Below, in pieces: positions 8,249 to 17,113 of a stretch of 34,142 nucleotides of DNA. The stretch is taken from assembly GCA_002497905.1 (NCBI GenBank), contig DAFJ01000052.1, positions 22,130-56,271 of the forward strand, written 5' to 3'. A program made the translations under genes and the position numbers. The DNA is from Euryarchaeota archaeon UBA251 (GTDB taxonomy: Archaea > Thermoplasmatota > Poseidoniia > Poseidoniales > Thalassarchaeaceae). Below the pieces are notes generated by a model. It saw only the letters and a list, made by a program, of their open reading frames with translations. It had not been told where the DNA came from and did not search any database. The first letter of the stretch is position 1. Each line of letters begins with the position of its first letter.

Positions 8249-9481
8249 ATGGACCGGAATGGGGCTGCGATTACTATGCAGAATGGACAATTGAGTGTGC
8301 CAAAGAATCCAATTGTTCACTACATCGAAGGAGACGGTATTGGAATCGATATTACGCCTGTGATGATTAACGTCGTGAATGCCGCCGTCGAGAAGGCTTA
8401 CGCTGGAGAAAGAGGGATTGTATGGAACGAAGTTCTCGCTGGAGAGAAGGCATTCAATGCCACTGGAGAATGGCTCCCAGAAGCTACTCTAGACGCAATC
8501 CGGTCAGGACTTGTTTCAATCAAGGGGCCACTCACAACTCCTGTTGGAGGAGGGATACGTAGCCTCAATGTGGCTCTTCGACAAAAATTAGACCTGTACG
8601 CATGCGTACGTCCGGTACGCTGGTACTCTGGAACCCCGAGTCCTGTGCGTGACCCAGGTGCTGTAGACATGATCATCTTCCGCGAAAATAGTGAGGATGT
8701 CTATGCTGGCATCGAATGGGAAGCTGGTTCGGCTGAAGTACAGAAGGTAATCTCATTCCTACAAAACGAAATGGGTGTAGATAAAATTCGATTCCCTGAA
8801 ACCTCTGGTATCGGTATCAAGCCGATTAGTAAAGAGGGGACTGCTCGTATTGTTCGAGCGGCTATACAGTATGCAATCGATGAGGATAAGCCCAGCGTTA
8901 CTCTAGTCCACAAGGGGAATATCATGAAATTCACCGAAGGAGGATTCCGAGATTGGGGTTACACTCTCGCAAAGGAAGAATTTGGTGCGGAGGAACTTGA
9001 TGGCGGCCCATGGTGCACTCTCAAGAATCCAACAACTGGCAATACAATTGTGATCAAGGATGTAATTGCAGATGCTATGCTACAACAAGTTCTCACTCGG
9101 CCAAGAGAGTATACAGTACTCGTTACAATGAATCTCAATGGCGATTATATTTCAGATGCATTGGCCGCTCAGGTCGGTGGAATTGGAATTGCGCCTGGGG
9201 CGAATATCAACTACAACACTGGAATTTCAATCTTTGAAGCAACTCATGGTACAGCACCAAAGTACACTGGACAGGACAAGGTCAACCCTGGATCCCTGAT
9301 TCTCTCCGCTGAGATGATGTTGCGCCACATGGGTTGGGGTGAAGCTGCTAATCTCATAGTGAAAGGCATGGAAGGAGCGATTTCGGCTAAGACCGTGACT
9401 TATGATTTCGAACGGCTAATGGATGATGCTACCCTTCTCAAGTGTAGTGAATTTGGAACTGCAATCATCTCATACATGTGA
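8249..9481 (+). CDS. icd: NADP-dependent isocitrate dehydrogenase
   Basis: Oxidatively decarboxylates isocitrate to 2-oxoglutarate in the TCA cycle. The 410-residue protein follows the E. coli-type enzyme with an offset of about 8 residues. Substrate residues are Ser105, Asn107, Arg111 (in GGGIRSLNVALRQ), Arg121 and Arg145; Tyr152 is the catalytic tyrosine. NADP-type residues appear in HGTAPKY and in TYDFER, so NADP use is expected. I start at ATG 8249 because MDRNGAAITMQNGQLSVP matches the usual N-terminus; a TTG at 8150 would add 33 unmatched residues. It heads a + strand run: the next gene overlaps its stop by one base. The unusually close match to proteobacterial enzymes suggests transfer from bacteria. 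Confidence 0.96.
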   Translation: MDRNGAAITMQNGQLSVPKNPIVHYIEGDGIGIDITPVMINVVNAAVEKAYAGERGIVWNEVLAGEKAFNATGEWLPEATLDAIRSGLVSIKGPLTTPVGGGIRSLNVALRQKLDLYACVRPVRWYSGTPSPVRDPGAVDMIIFRENSEDVYAGIEWEAGSAEVQKVISFLQNEMGVDKIRFPETSGIGIKPISKEGTARIVRAAIQYAIDEDKPSVTLVHKGNIMKFTEGGFRDWGYTLAKEEFGAEELDGGPWCTLKNPTTGNTIVIKDVIADAMLQQVLTRPREYTVLVTMNLNGDYISDALAAQVGGIGIAPGANINYNTGISIFEATHGTAPKYTGQDKVNPGSLILSAEMMLRHMGWGEAANLIVKGMEGAISAKTVTYDFERLMDDATLLKCSEFGTAIISYM

Positions 9482-10092
9482 TGGGTGATTTCATAATCAT
9501 GGGAAAGCAACGAGCTCGCGTAATCTCGATTGCTATCATGCTACCAATGATGATTGCACCGGTCTATCTTAACGGTCCACGTTATCTTTACCTCTATGCC
9601 ACTCAATGGTCAATTGAGTTGGCTACTCTTTCTGTAGGGCTTGCTGGTCTACATGATCTGTGGCCTAAAAATAATCTAATTCGGAAGGGGTCCGATATCA
9701 CCCTCGGTGCAGCTATCTGTTTAGCATTCGGAACTATGGTTGGATTTTGGTTCGCATTTGCTAGGATTTACTTTCCAGTAATTTCAATCGGATGGGTTAC
9801 TGCGCTTTCAATATCTCATATTATTCCTCAAGCAATTCTGCTAATGGAATGGAAGCGCTCGGAAAAGGATCCTTTGTGGTGGCATGGACTCGTCGGTGGA
9901 TGTATTGCTCTAATCTATGTTGTAATAGATTGGTACAGGGTTGTAGTTCTAGAAATAAACACCACATACGAATTTCTTTCCTGGGAATCAATGGATTCGT
10001 ATTGGAAGTCTACCGGATTCGTATTGGGTTCCTTCTTGTTATACATCCTAATGCTACGTGGACGAAGGCTGATGAACCCTAGTCGAAAATAG
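9481..10092 (+). CDS. Polytopic membrane protein of unknown function
   Basis: About 203 residues with roughly five to six hydrophobic spans (near residues 12-28, 38-55, 72-92, 98-118, 132-148 and 178-192), so an integral membrane protein. I recognise no family. The ATG at 9481 overlaps the stop of isocitrate dehydrogenase (TGATG), and histidyl-tRNA synthetase begins 6 bases after its stop, so it is embedded in that transcription unit. The loops contain several Trp and basic residues but no catalytic motif that I can identify. Confidence 0.82.
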   Translation: MGDFIIMGKQRARVISIAIMLPMMIAPVYLNGPRYLYLYATQWSIELATLSVGLAGLHDLWPKNNLIRKGSDITLGAAICLAFGTMVGFWFAFARIYFPVISIGWVTALSISHIIPQAILLMEWKRSEKDPLWWHGLVGGCIALIYVVIDWYRVVVLEINTTYEFLSWESMDSYWKSTGFVLGSFLLYILMLRGRRLMNPSRK

Positions 10093-10098
10093 ACGGAC

Positions 10099-11442
10099 AT
10101 GGTTGAGCGTCCCCGAGGTACACGTGACTTCGGTGTGAATGAAATGGCAGAGCGTTTGACGCTAGAACGTGCACTGGATAATGTAGCAAATAGTCACGGA
10201 TACAATAGAGTACAAACACCAATCTTCGAACGTCTTGATCTGTTCACAGCAAAATCTGGACCTGAAGTTGTCAATCAGTTGTATGCATTCAAAGATCGAT
10301 CTGACCGAAACCTCACACTTCGTCCTGAATTAACGGCTCCAGTAATGCGAATGGTTGCCGATTCAATGCGTGCAGATGCCAAACCATATCGCCTATCTTA
10401 CTTCGGGCAATGTTTCCGATATGAGGAATCCAAAAAGGGGCGATACAGGGAATTTTACCAATATGGTATCGAACATATCGGAGCTTCCGGACCTCTGGTT
10501 GAAGCAGAAGTAATTGCACTTGCTATTCGGATGATGCAAGCCACCGGATTACAAGATTGGACACTTCGAATCGGGCATGTCGGTATCCTTCGAAATGTGT
10601 TAGAACAAATTGAAATGAATGAGGGGAATAATCCTGAAGGCTTTTTGGAAGATGCTATGCGTCTTTTGGATAAAGGAGATTTTTCTACATTCTGGGAGAT
10701 GTTAGATGACAATATTGCAATGGGTATCAGTGATGATTGGATAGATAATCTCAGAGGTTTTGTTTCTTGTTTTGAGCGTGGAGGAGACCCCATTGAAACA
10801 GCAAGAAAAATGTTCCCTCATGATGCCGATTGGGCAAAGAAATGTTGGCAAGATTTAGATGGATTTTTAGAAATGCTTGAGGCAATAAAAAATCTAGCGT
10901 CGGCTCCGCCAAAACTCGAAATTGACTTCACTATTTCTCGAGGCTTAGATTACTACACTGGAATGGTGTTTGAATTTCACGTCCCATCTCTTCGAGGAGA
11001 GAGTCAAATCCTCGGAGGAGGGTCTTACCGCCTCATGCATCTATTCGATCAGCCTGATTTAGACCCATGTTGTGGATTCGGATTGGGTTTCGATAGAGTG
11101 TTGTTAGCAATGGAAAATGAAGGAGTTCATCTTCAAAATCAAGAACGTGGTCAAATCGCCGTCATTCCTCTCGGGGATGTCCATACACAAGTTCTGCCAA
11201 TTGTAGGGGGTCTACGAGATAAGGGCCACATCGTCCACCTAGAAGTTCGAGATAGGGGTCTCAAACGAGCAATGCGATGGGCGAATGGAATTGGTGTTAA
11301 TCTGGTGATGATTATTGGTGAACGAGATATTGAATCGGGTAAAATCGAAATCAAACGATTGGCGGACGGTCATATAGTTCAATCAAAAATTGAATTAGAA
11401 TCAATAGACGATGTTGTTCGAACCCTCCTGAATACTGAGTGA
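10099..11442 (+). CDS. hisS: Histidine--tRNA ligase
   Basis: Class II aminoacyl-tRNA synthetase that charges tRNA-His. The 447-residue protein has N-terminal PRGTRDF, motif 2 around FGQCFRYEESKKGRYREFYQYG (about residues 101-122), the histidine-specific RGLDYYTG at 281-288, and motif 3 near GFGLGFDRVLLAM (about 330-342), followed by the C-terminal anticodon-binding alpha/beta domain from about residue 355. The ATG at 10099 begins the conserved N-terminus. It sits 6 bases after the membrane protein and 6 bases before the methyltransferase, in one + strand run. All three class II motifs are intact. Confidence 0.97.
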   Translation: MVERPRGTRDFGVNEMAERLTLERALDNVANSHGYNRVQTPIFERLDLFTAKSGPEVVNQLYAFKDRSDRNLTLRPELTAPVMRMVADSMRADAKPYRLSYFGQCFRYEESKKGRYREFYQYGIEHIGASGPLVEAEVIALAIRMMQATGLQDWTLRIGHVGILRNVLEQIEMNEGNNPEGFLEDAMRLLDKGDFSTFWEMLDDNIAMGISDDWIDNLRGFVSCFERGGDPIETARKMFPHDADWAKKCWQDLDGFLEMLEAIKNLASAPPKLEIDFTISRGLDYYTGMVFEFHVPSLRGESQILGGGSYRLMHLFDQPDLDPCCGFGLGFDRVLLAMENEGVHLQNQERGQIAVIPLGDVHTQVLPIVGGLRDKGHIVHLEVRDRGLKRAMRWANGIGVNLVMIIGERDIESGKIEIKRLADGHIVQSKIELESIDDVVRTLLNTE

Positions 11443-11448
11443 ATATGT

Positions 11449-12141
11449 ATGGATGATGATTGGGCTGAAAGGCAAGAGGATGAGGATATCCAGCGGCACT
11501 TGCAAGCACTTTCGGTAGCTGCTGAGAATGATGGAGAACCACTCCGTTGGTTTGAGGATCTCTATGCCAGTGCTCAAGGAGATTCTGCACTGATTCCATG
11601 GGCAAGAATGGGTGTTAATCCAATTCTAAAAGATGAGTTAGAACGCGATCCACTGGTACCGGGGCGTGCACTAATGGTGGGCTGTGGCCTTGGGGATGAT
11701 GCTGTATATCTGGAACAAAGGGGTTGGGAAGTTGTTGCATTTGATTTGTCTGCTTCCTGTGTTGCTTGGTGCAAAGAGCGGTTCTCATCGTCATCCGTGC
11801 ATTGGGAAGTTGGGGATGTGACCCAACCCCCTCAAAGATGGATTGAAAATTTCGACCTAGTAGTGGAAATTCACATCCTGCAAGCAATACCTATTGGAAT
11901 CAGGGAAGAGGCCGCAAAGGTACTTCCAACATTACTCAAACCCAAAGGGCGCTTGATTAGTATCGGCCGTGAAGCCACAAATCGAACCAAGGAAGAAATG
12001 TCTCTACCTTGGCCACTCTCTCGAAGATGGCTTATGGAACGGTTCTCTTCGTTAGAAGTAGTAATCTTCCAACCAATTGTGCTTGAGGATTGGCCAGATA
12101 TCGACCGATATGTCGGCGTATGGCAACGGACGTCTCAATGA
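11449..12141 (+). CDS. Class I SAM-dependent methyltransferase
   Basis: Soluble protein of 230 residues with a Rossmann-type SAM-binding fold. Motif I is ALMVGCGLGDDA (about 74-85), the acidic end of strand 2 is Asp99 in VVAFDLS, and the motif near DLVVEIHILQA is motif IV. The N-terminal WFEDLYASAQGD...PWARMG segment resembles a group of thiopurine-methyltransferase-like enzymes that carry a WF..LY...PW signature. The acceptor substrate is unknown. The gene is the last of the run that starts with isocitrate dehydrogenase and overlaps the convergent pseudouridine synthase gene by 7 bases. Confidence 0.88.
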   Translation: MDDDWAERQEDEDIQRHLQALSVAAENDGEPLRWFEDLYASAQGDSALIPWARMGVNPILKDELERDPLVPGRALMVGCGLGDDAVYLEQRGWEVVAFDLSASCVAWCKERFSSSSVHWEVGDVTQPPQRWIENFDLVVEIHILQAIPIGIREEAAKVLPTLLKPKGRLISIGREATNRTKEEMSLPWPLSRRWLMERFSSLEVVIFQPIVLEDWPDIDRYVGVWQRTSQ

Positions 12142-13031
12142 CCACGTTTCATAACACGCCGGAATATGTCTGGAATCTGGGATTTAACCTGAAGTGTTTC
12201 TCCATTTGGATGATTGAAGCTCAATGATGATGCATGTAGACAAAGGCGCCCAGTTTTTGCACGACCTTGGCCATGCATGGTATCACCAACAACAGGTGCA
12301 TTACGTGCAGCCATCTGGAGACGTATCTGTGCCCTACGTCCAGTTCGAATATCGAGGCGAACAAGAGAATGTGTCTCTGATGTATCCTCTACCCTCCAAT
12401 ATGTAATCGCCTCCTTAGCATTCGTAGCATTCCGATGTGGAGCAATTCTCACCCGAAGATCCTTAGACTCCTGAATCCAATCTCTAGCAAGGCCCGTCTC
12501 CTCTGGTAAATAACCGAGAAGTATTGCATGATATATTCGCTGAATAGAACGATCTGCAAACTGTTCCTGGAGATAGCGCTTAGTCCGTTCATCCTTAGCG
12601 AATAGCATACATCCAGAAGTCTCTCTATCAAGACGATGAACGATGAATACCCTACCTCCTTCAATTGCAGCATATTCGAAGGCACGAGCGTGCATTGTAT
12701 CCTTTTCCTTCCCCTTTGATGTAGTTACAGACAAGAGGCCTGCTGGTTTGTCGGCTACTAGCAACCTATCATCCTCATAGAGAATTTTGGGGAGTTCGAG
12801 TGAACTTCGAGATTGACGCTTTGGAGCATCTCCTTGTGCACGAGGGAGAATCGATACTTTTTGCCCGACAATTACAGGAGTTCGTGCCACACGGCAGACC
12901 TTTTCGTCAATATGTACACGACCATCGTCAATCATCCGTCGAAGGCGATTACTTGTTGCGTTATCGTGGACTGATTGGAGAACGCTCAGCAGATCACTGT
13001 CCGCCTCCACTTGGACGTCGATACGAGACAT
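12135..13031 (-). CDS. RluA-family RNA pseudouridine synthase with S4 domain
   Basis: Converts uridine to pseudouridine in RNA. The 298-residue protein has an N-terminal S4 RNA-binding domain (about 15-62, with NRLRRMIDDGRVHID), then the RluA catalytic domain with HRLDRETSG (132-140), whose Asp135 is the catalytic residue, and the later RTGRRAQIRLQM and HASSL blocks. I start at the ATG at 13031; an upstream ATG at 13136 would run back through the coding end of the PIN gene. The start lies 1 base after the stop of that gene, so the two are very likely translated from one mRNA. RluA-type enzymes are typical of bacteria and uncommon in archaea, so this is probably an acquired gene. A 23S rRNA target is an inference. 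Confidence 0.93.
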   Translation of the reverse strand: MSRIDVQVEADSDLLSVLQSVHDNATSNRLRRMIDDGRVHIDEKVCRVARTPVIVGQKVSILPRAQGDAPKRQSRSSLELPKILYEDDRLLVADKPAGLLSVTTSKGKEKDTMHARAFEYAAIEGGRVFIVHRLDRETSGCMLFAKDERTKRYLQEQFADRSIQRIYHAILLGYLPEETGLARDWIQESKDLRVRIAPHRNATNAKEAITYWRVEDTSETHSLVRLDIRTGRRAQIRLQMAARNAPVVGDTMHGQGRAKTGRLCLHASSLSFNHPNGETLQVKSQIPDIFRRVMKRGH

Positions 13032-13032
13032 T

Positions 13033-16000
13033 TCACAACCACTGTGCCAATTCAATGGCATTCTTCGCAACACCGACGCCCAGAGTTTCCTCAAGCGCAC
13101 GAGCGAGGAGGGTGAAGTCGGAGTCCCGAGTAGCAATAACTACAGCACCCACCCGTTCAAGATTATCGGATGCGAGTTTTGAAGCCGTCTTCATGATATC
13201 AAGATCTCCGGGTTCCGGGAAGATACCGTCCTCCGAGACTAACATCCCATTCTCACTAAGAGTGGTTCTCTTGTCTGCACCACCTCTGCGTGCTTTGAAA
13301 TTCGTGACCTGTTCGTAGATTGAATGATGAGCCTGCAAGAAATTCTCAACAGCCTTGGTCTGAGCAAGAACACCCTCATGGAATCCCTCCTCTGTTGGTG
13401 CGGGCCAATCTCTGAACTCTTCAAGAATACCAAGATGAATCTCTTCAAGCACTTTAGGTGTGATTATAGTATAGTATGCATCGATATTGATATGGCGACG
13501 AACATTGTAAATTAGGCTCAACGCCCTCTGGGGGTCATATTCTCCAGTGTCTGTATTCATAATTCGTGATCTAAACTCATTGAGAGCTGTCGATGGTACA
13601 AAGGTTCGAACAAGTTTCGTATTTGCACGATGGCGAAGAATTTGATGAAACATCAAAGATGAATTAGGATTCATCAAACCATTTCTGTCCACTGTCATCC
13701 GTCGAAGAATTTCCGAAGCAAGGCCATCAAGGAGGAGATTTGTATCAATAACGATGAGAGGAGGAAGATTGAGTGAATTGAAACCACGGCGTTCTTTGAC
13801 TGCAATTTGGCTCTCATATTGCTGATACATTGCATCCATTGAGGCCTGTAATGAGGCTTGTTCACGAAGATTGTAATGTGAACTAACATTGATGGCGTGC
13901 TCCATCATTCTCAATGCACGAAGTGGATCCTCGGGTGCAACCTCCTTCGCAATTTCGTACACCTCCTTAGGTCGAGCGAAATCATTCAATGCATTACGGA
14001 AACGCGTTTCAATGTGATATCGCCGTGACGATGTTACGCGTTGAATGTGATTCAATGCTGCACGCACTCTTCCAATGAATGGTTCCTCCGGCAATTGACG
14101 CGAAGATGGATAGCTCATTAGAGACTCAATGATATCCTCCTTTCGGCGTTCGCGTTCGCGCCTCTTTGAACCATCATCGTCTGGAGTATTCACTTCTGCA
14201 GATGGGAGGCGTGAATCTGCAAAATCAAGAATCATGTGCTTAGGATGATTTAGAGAACGTTTGCTTCTCGAACCTGATTTCGGCATCTTGTCGAATGCAT
14301 ACGATACCTTCAGATAGAGTTGGAAGCGGGATGTGATTGTGGCTGCCAACTCGGTATGTTCGTCAAGAAGGTCTGCTGCTTCAGACCAGCGCTTTGAAAG
14401 AGCGAAATTAATCAACGCTTTACGATAAAGTAGCGTTGCTCGTTCAAAATCTCCATGTGGAGGATTTTGAAAGCGGGGGGCGGCCTGTTTGTAGAGGCGG
14501 GCCGCATCGAGATGGCGGCCCTCACGAACTGAGATTGCTGCATTGGCGACGGGAGTCCATTCAGAACGAGGGTGATGATTTTGGAGCCAGAATACTAGTT
14601 CTGAAGACGGGACTTCGTGCTCTATAATCAAGTCAGTTACTAGAGGAAAGAAGCGAGCATTGAATCGATTTGAGATAAGGGTATCAAGGATATTATACGC
14701 ACGTTCTTTCCGATCCGAATCAGTCATCTGCACATCATTGTTAACACGATTCATTCTAAGTAAATCGACGATTGCAAGGAAAAGAGCGCGTTCAAGTTCT
14801 GGAAGATTGGATTCAATGATTGCCAATTCTAACGCATCTACACGTTGTTCTCGAACTAGGCCATCTCCTCCATCCATCAAAGCACGTCTCGCTTCTCGAA
14901 GAACTTCTGAGCCACTCTCTGGGAGGCGACCTTGAATCTCCTCGAGGTTAGCGCTTGCACCATCTAAGAGACGAATTAATGCCGCTTCATTGATCGATAG
15001 ATAAGAGGGAGGTTCGATGGATTCAACGATATCATGTGCAAATACTGCCTGCTCCTGGATCCAAGAGATATTTTCGGGTGGGAGGTTAGCTGGGGCAAGT
15101 GAAGAGACAAGTAAGATTGGATAGGGGTTTTCGGACCCGGGGAGGGCATTCTTGCAAATAACCTGGGCTAAAGACTCGATATCGTTGCCATTCACGAGAA
15201 TCTCAATTACTTGTTCAAGAGTTGAAGATGATAATTGAAAACGAGAAAGATGTGTTGCGCAACATACTCTAATTTGTGTTGGAATGTCATCGTCTGCAAT
15301 GATTCCTTCCCAAATATTAGTGTCATAATTGATTGCTAGTTCACACAGACGCTCAACAAGTGCTTCATGGCCCTTTGCCATACGAGATGCTGCCATGAAA
15401 GATGCGGAATCTTCGATCTTCGCATTCATAATGAGTTTCGTGGCCTCTTCGATATCCCCTTTTGCAGCAAGAGCACGAATGAACATCCACTGGAGGGAAT
15501 CGGGGATTGTCAAATTGTTCTTCTCAAGATGAAAAATTCCAGATTCAATTGTCGAAAAGTCGAGATCTTGTTCGATTGGGTTTGTCCATGCTGCGGTTAA
15601 CATTGCTGAAGATAGGGCATCATTCCCCGTTGCACATGCACAACTCTTCCAAGCATCGAAATCACCAGATTGTAACCGTGCAAGGTGGTGTAAATCATTG
15701 GAAATAGATTGGATTTTCTTCCCCTTGATGTCTGCTCCTTCAATTCGTTCCACTGCTAAATGTGGTTGATTCGATGCAATATGAAGAAGGGCATCGATTA
15801 TAATGAGAGAGGGGTCCGAAGTTGTGCTCAGAATTTTAGGGGCATCCTTACGGATCTGTGTAGATCGAATCCGACCTTGGAGGCCTTTTGCGAGGCGTTG
15901 TAAATCAAGAACTGATTTGGAGTCCAGTTCAGGGTGTTCTACATTCTCTAACCATTTACCGAATCCTTCGAAATCTGATGGGTCTCTCCTCAACCCTCCA

Positions 16001-16521
16001 ATCCAATCTAGGGATTCTTTCGTTTCTTTGGTTGAAGGAGTTGTACTTGGGAATGCTCCAAGCATTGCAATTAGAGGGCATTCTCTTGCTGCCTGCGCCC
16101 ACACAGGGTGGACTCCGGAATTACACGTAGATCGCAACTCATCGATGAGGGCATCGTCTTCAGACTTCCATGATTTGGGGTCACGCCCCTTGTGAATCAA
16201 TAAAACAGCAAGACGGTATGCTGGACTCTCTTGTGAGATTCGAATCGTATCTACCGGCTCAAGAAATGCTTCAATTCCACTTGCACCACGTGCGCCTCTT
16301 CGACGGACTCCTCGACGGCGAGTCGCCTTCACTTGAACCTCCTGATCTGGATTACGTGGTTCCTCTTTCTGGACTATGGCCATCGCAACTGGCTTCCAAG
16401 CTCTATCAAGTAAAGTGAAAGAGGGATGATTCACGAGTTGGCGGCTCCGAGAATTCGGATCGTCCCCTGCACGGCGGCCGGCTTCGATGCAATCTCGCAG
16501 GTAGGTTTCCAGACTCAACAC
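13033..16521 (-). CDS. Giant helical-repeat protein with C-terminal PIN nuclease domain
   Basis: A 1162-residue soluble protein. The first 80 residues contain an Arg-rich basic stretch (ATRRRGVRRRGARG), suited to RNA or DNA binding. Residues about 100-880 are almost wholly helical, in pairs of about 30-40 residues, as in TPR or similar solenoids. The C-terminal 240 residues form a PIN domain: IVIDTNLLLDG with Asp926, GDLDIM with Asp1106/Asp1108, and ATRDSDF with Asp1133/Asp1135. The conserved acidic residues needed for metal-dependent RNA cleavage are therefore present. The start is a GTG at 16521; no upstream start is available in frame. It is followed 1 base later by the RluA-type gene, so an RNA-related role is likely. 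I know no named protein of this architecture in archaea. Confidence 0.85.
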   Translation of the reverse strand: MLSLETYLRDCIEAGRRAGDDPNSRSRQLVNHPSFTLLDRAWKPVAMAIVQKEEPRNPDQEVQVKATRRRGVRRRGARGASGIEAFLEPVDTIRISQESPAYRLAVLLIHKGRDPKSWKSEDDALIDELRSTCNSGVHPVWAQAARECPLIAMLGAFPSTTPSTKETKESLDWIGGLRRDPSDFEGFGKWLENVEHPELDSKSVLDLQRLAKGLQGRIRSTQIRKDAPKILSTTSDPSLIIIDALLHIASNQPHLAVERIEGADIKGKKIQSISNDLHHLARLQSGDFDAWKSCACATGNDALSSAMLTAAWTNPIEQDLDFSTIESGIFHLEKNNLTIPDSLQWMFIRALAAKGDIEEATKLIMNAKIEDSASFMAASRMAKGHEALVERLCELAINYDTNIWEGIIADDDIPTQIRVCCATHLSRFQLSSSTLEQVIEILVNGNDIESLAQVICKNALPGSENPYPILLVSSLAPANLPPENISWIQEQAVFAHDIVESIEPPSYLSINEAALIRLLDGASANLEEIQGRLPESGSEVLREARRALMDGGDGLVREQRVDALELAIIESNLPELERALFLAIVDLLRMNRVNNDVQMTDSDRKERAYNILDTLISNRFNARFFPLVTDLIIEHEVPSSELVFWLQNHHPRSEWTPVANAAISVREGRHLDAARLYKQAAPRFQNPPHGDFERATLLYRKALINFALSKRWSEAADLLDEHTELAATITSRFQLYLKVSYAFDKMPKSGSRSKRSLNHPKHMILDFADSRLPSAEVNTPDDDGSKRRERERRKEDIIESLMSYPSSRQLPEEPFIGRVRAALNHIQRVTSSRRYHIETRFRNALNDFARPKEVYEIAKEVAPEDPLRALRMMEHAINVSSHYNLREQASLQASMDAMYQQYESQIAVKERRGFNSLNLPPLIVIDTNLLLDGLASEILRRMTVDRNGLMNPNSSLMFHQILRHRANTKLVRTFVPSTALNEFRSRIMNTDTGEYDPQRALSLIYNVRRHINIDAYYTIITPKVLEEIHLGILEEFRDWPAPTEEGFHEGVLAQTKAVENFLQAHHSIYEQVTNFKARRGGADKRTTLSENGMLVSEDGIFPEPGDLDIMKTASKLASDNLERVGAVVIATRDSDFTLLARALEETLGVGVAKNAIELAQWL

Positions 16522-16579
16522 TTCCCGACGACCGAGTGCCCACGGCCGGGATACATCAACGATTCGCTATGTTTGGTGA

Positions 16580-16610
16580 TTCTGAACCCTCAGAATGATG
16601 TTCTGAACCC
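16580..16610. promoter_or_regulatory. Operator-like repeats between the PIN protein and the DUF4079-like gene
   Basis: TTCTGAACCC occurs twice, at 16580-16589 and 16601-16610, exactly 21 bases apart, which is two helical turns. Between them lies the inverted half-site TCAGAA at 16590-16595, so three half-sites alternate in orientation. They sit in the 103-base divergent gap, about 60-90 bases before the minus-strand start and 15-45 bases before the plus-strand start. This is what a dimeric repressor site can look like, but no binding protein is known. Confidence 0.4.
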
Positions 16611-16624
16611 GCGTCCCCCGCCAT

Positions 16625-17113
16625 ATGGATGCGGTGGATTTCGTGATTCTCTTGCTCCACCCCCTCATTGCAACTGTATTCGGAATTTGGCTCTACCGTC
16701 ATTGGAGTACAATCAAGGCGATTCGACTCAAACGCGGAGGAGCATGGTCTCGAATTCGTAACCAAAATCGAGATGATGTTATTGCAGAACATGAACGACA
16801 AGGTAGGTGGGCGCTTCCAACAATTCTCGGCGTCATTCTGTTTGCAATCCTTGCCAATCTCCATCGATATGTCAATCTAGATGCGGAATTTGATGAATTA
16901 TTCAGCCTTCATGGTTGGTTAGGCATAACTCTTGCATTCCTGACATTTTACATGACTCGGACAGGAAAGCGAATGGTCAGTCAAAGAGAAGAAAAATCTT
17001 CAATGGCCAAAATGAAGGGAATTCATCGACGTGCGGGAGATCTGATGCTTGCACTTCTAGTTGCTGTGATGTTTCTTGGATTCCTTCGAGCAATCCAGAT
17101 TATCCAACCTTAA
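16625..17113 (+). CDS. Four-helix membrane protein, DUF4079-like
   Basis: A 162-residue integral membrane protein with about four hydrophobic spans (residues 5-24, 62-82, 95-112 and 138-157). Conserved-looking features are HP near the N-terminus, RDDVIAEHERQG before span 2, LHGWLGI at the start of span 3, and IHRRAGD before span 4. This order matches the DUF4079 family that I know from cyanobacteria, in which histidines flank the membrane helices as in b-type cytochromes. Haem binding is therefore possible but unproven. The gene is transcribed away from the PIN-domain gene, and its end overlaps the convergent DHH gene by 4 bases. Confidence 0.75.
   Translation: MDAVDFVILLLHPLIATVFGIWLYRHWSTIKAIRLKRGGAWSRIRNQNRDDVIAEHERQGRWALPTILGVILFAILANLHRYVNLDAEFDELFSLHGWLGITLAFLTFYMTRTGKRMVSQREEKSSMAKMKGIHRRAGDLMLALLVAVMFLGFLRAIQIIQP

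Noticed and set aside
13032..13136. Longer RluA-type protein starting at 13136
   Set aside because: The extension lies in the coding end of the PIN gene in another frame; the S4 domain begins after the ATG at 13031.
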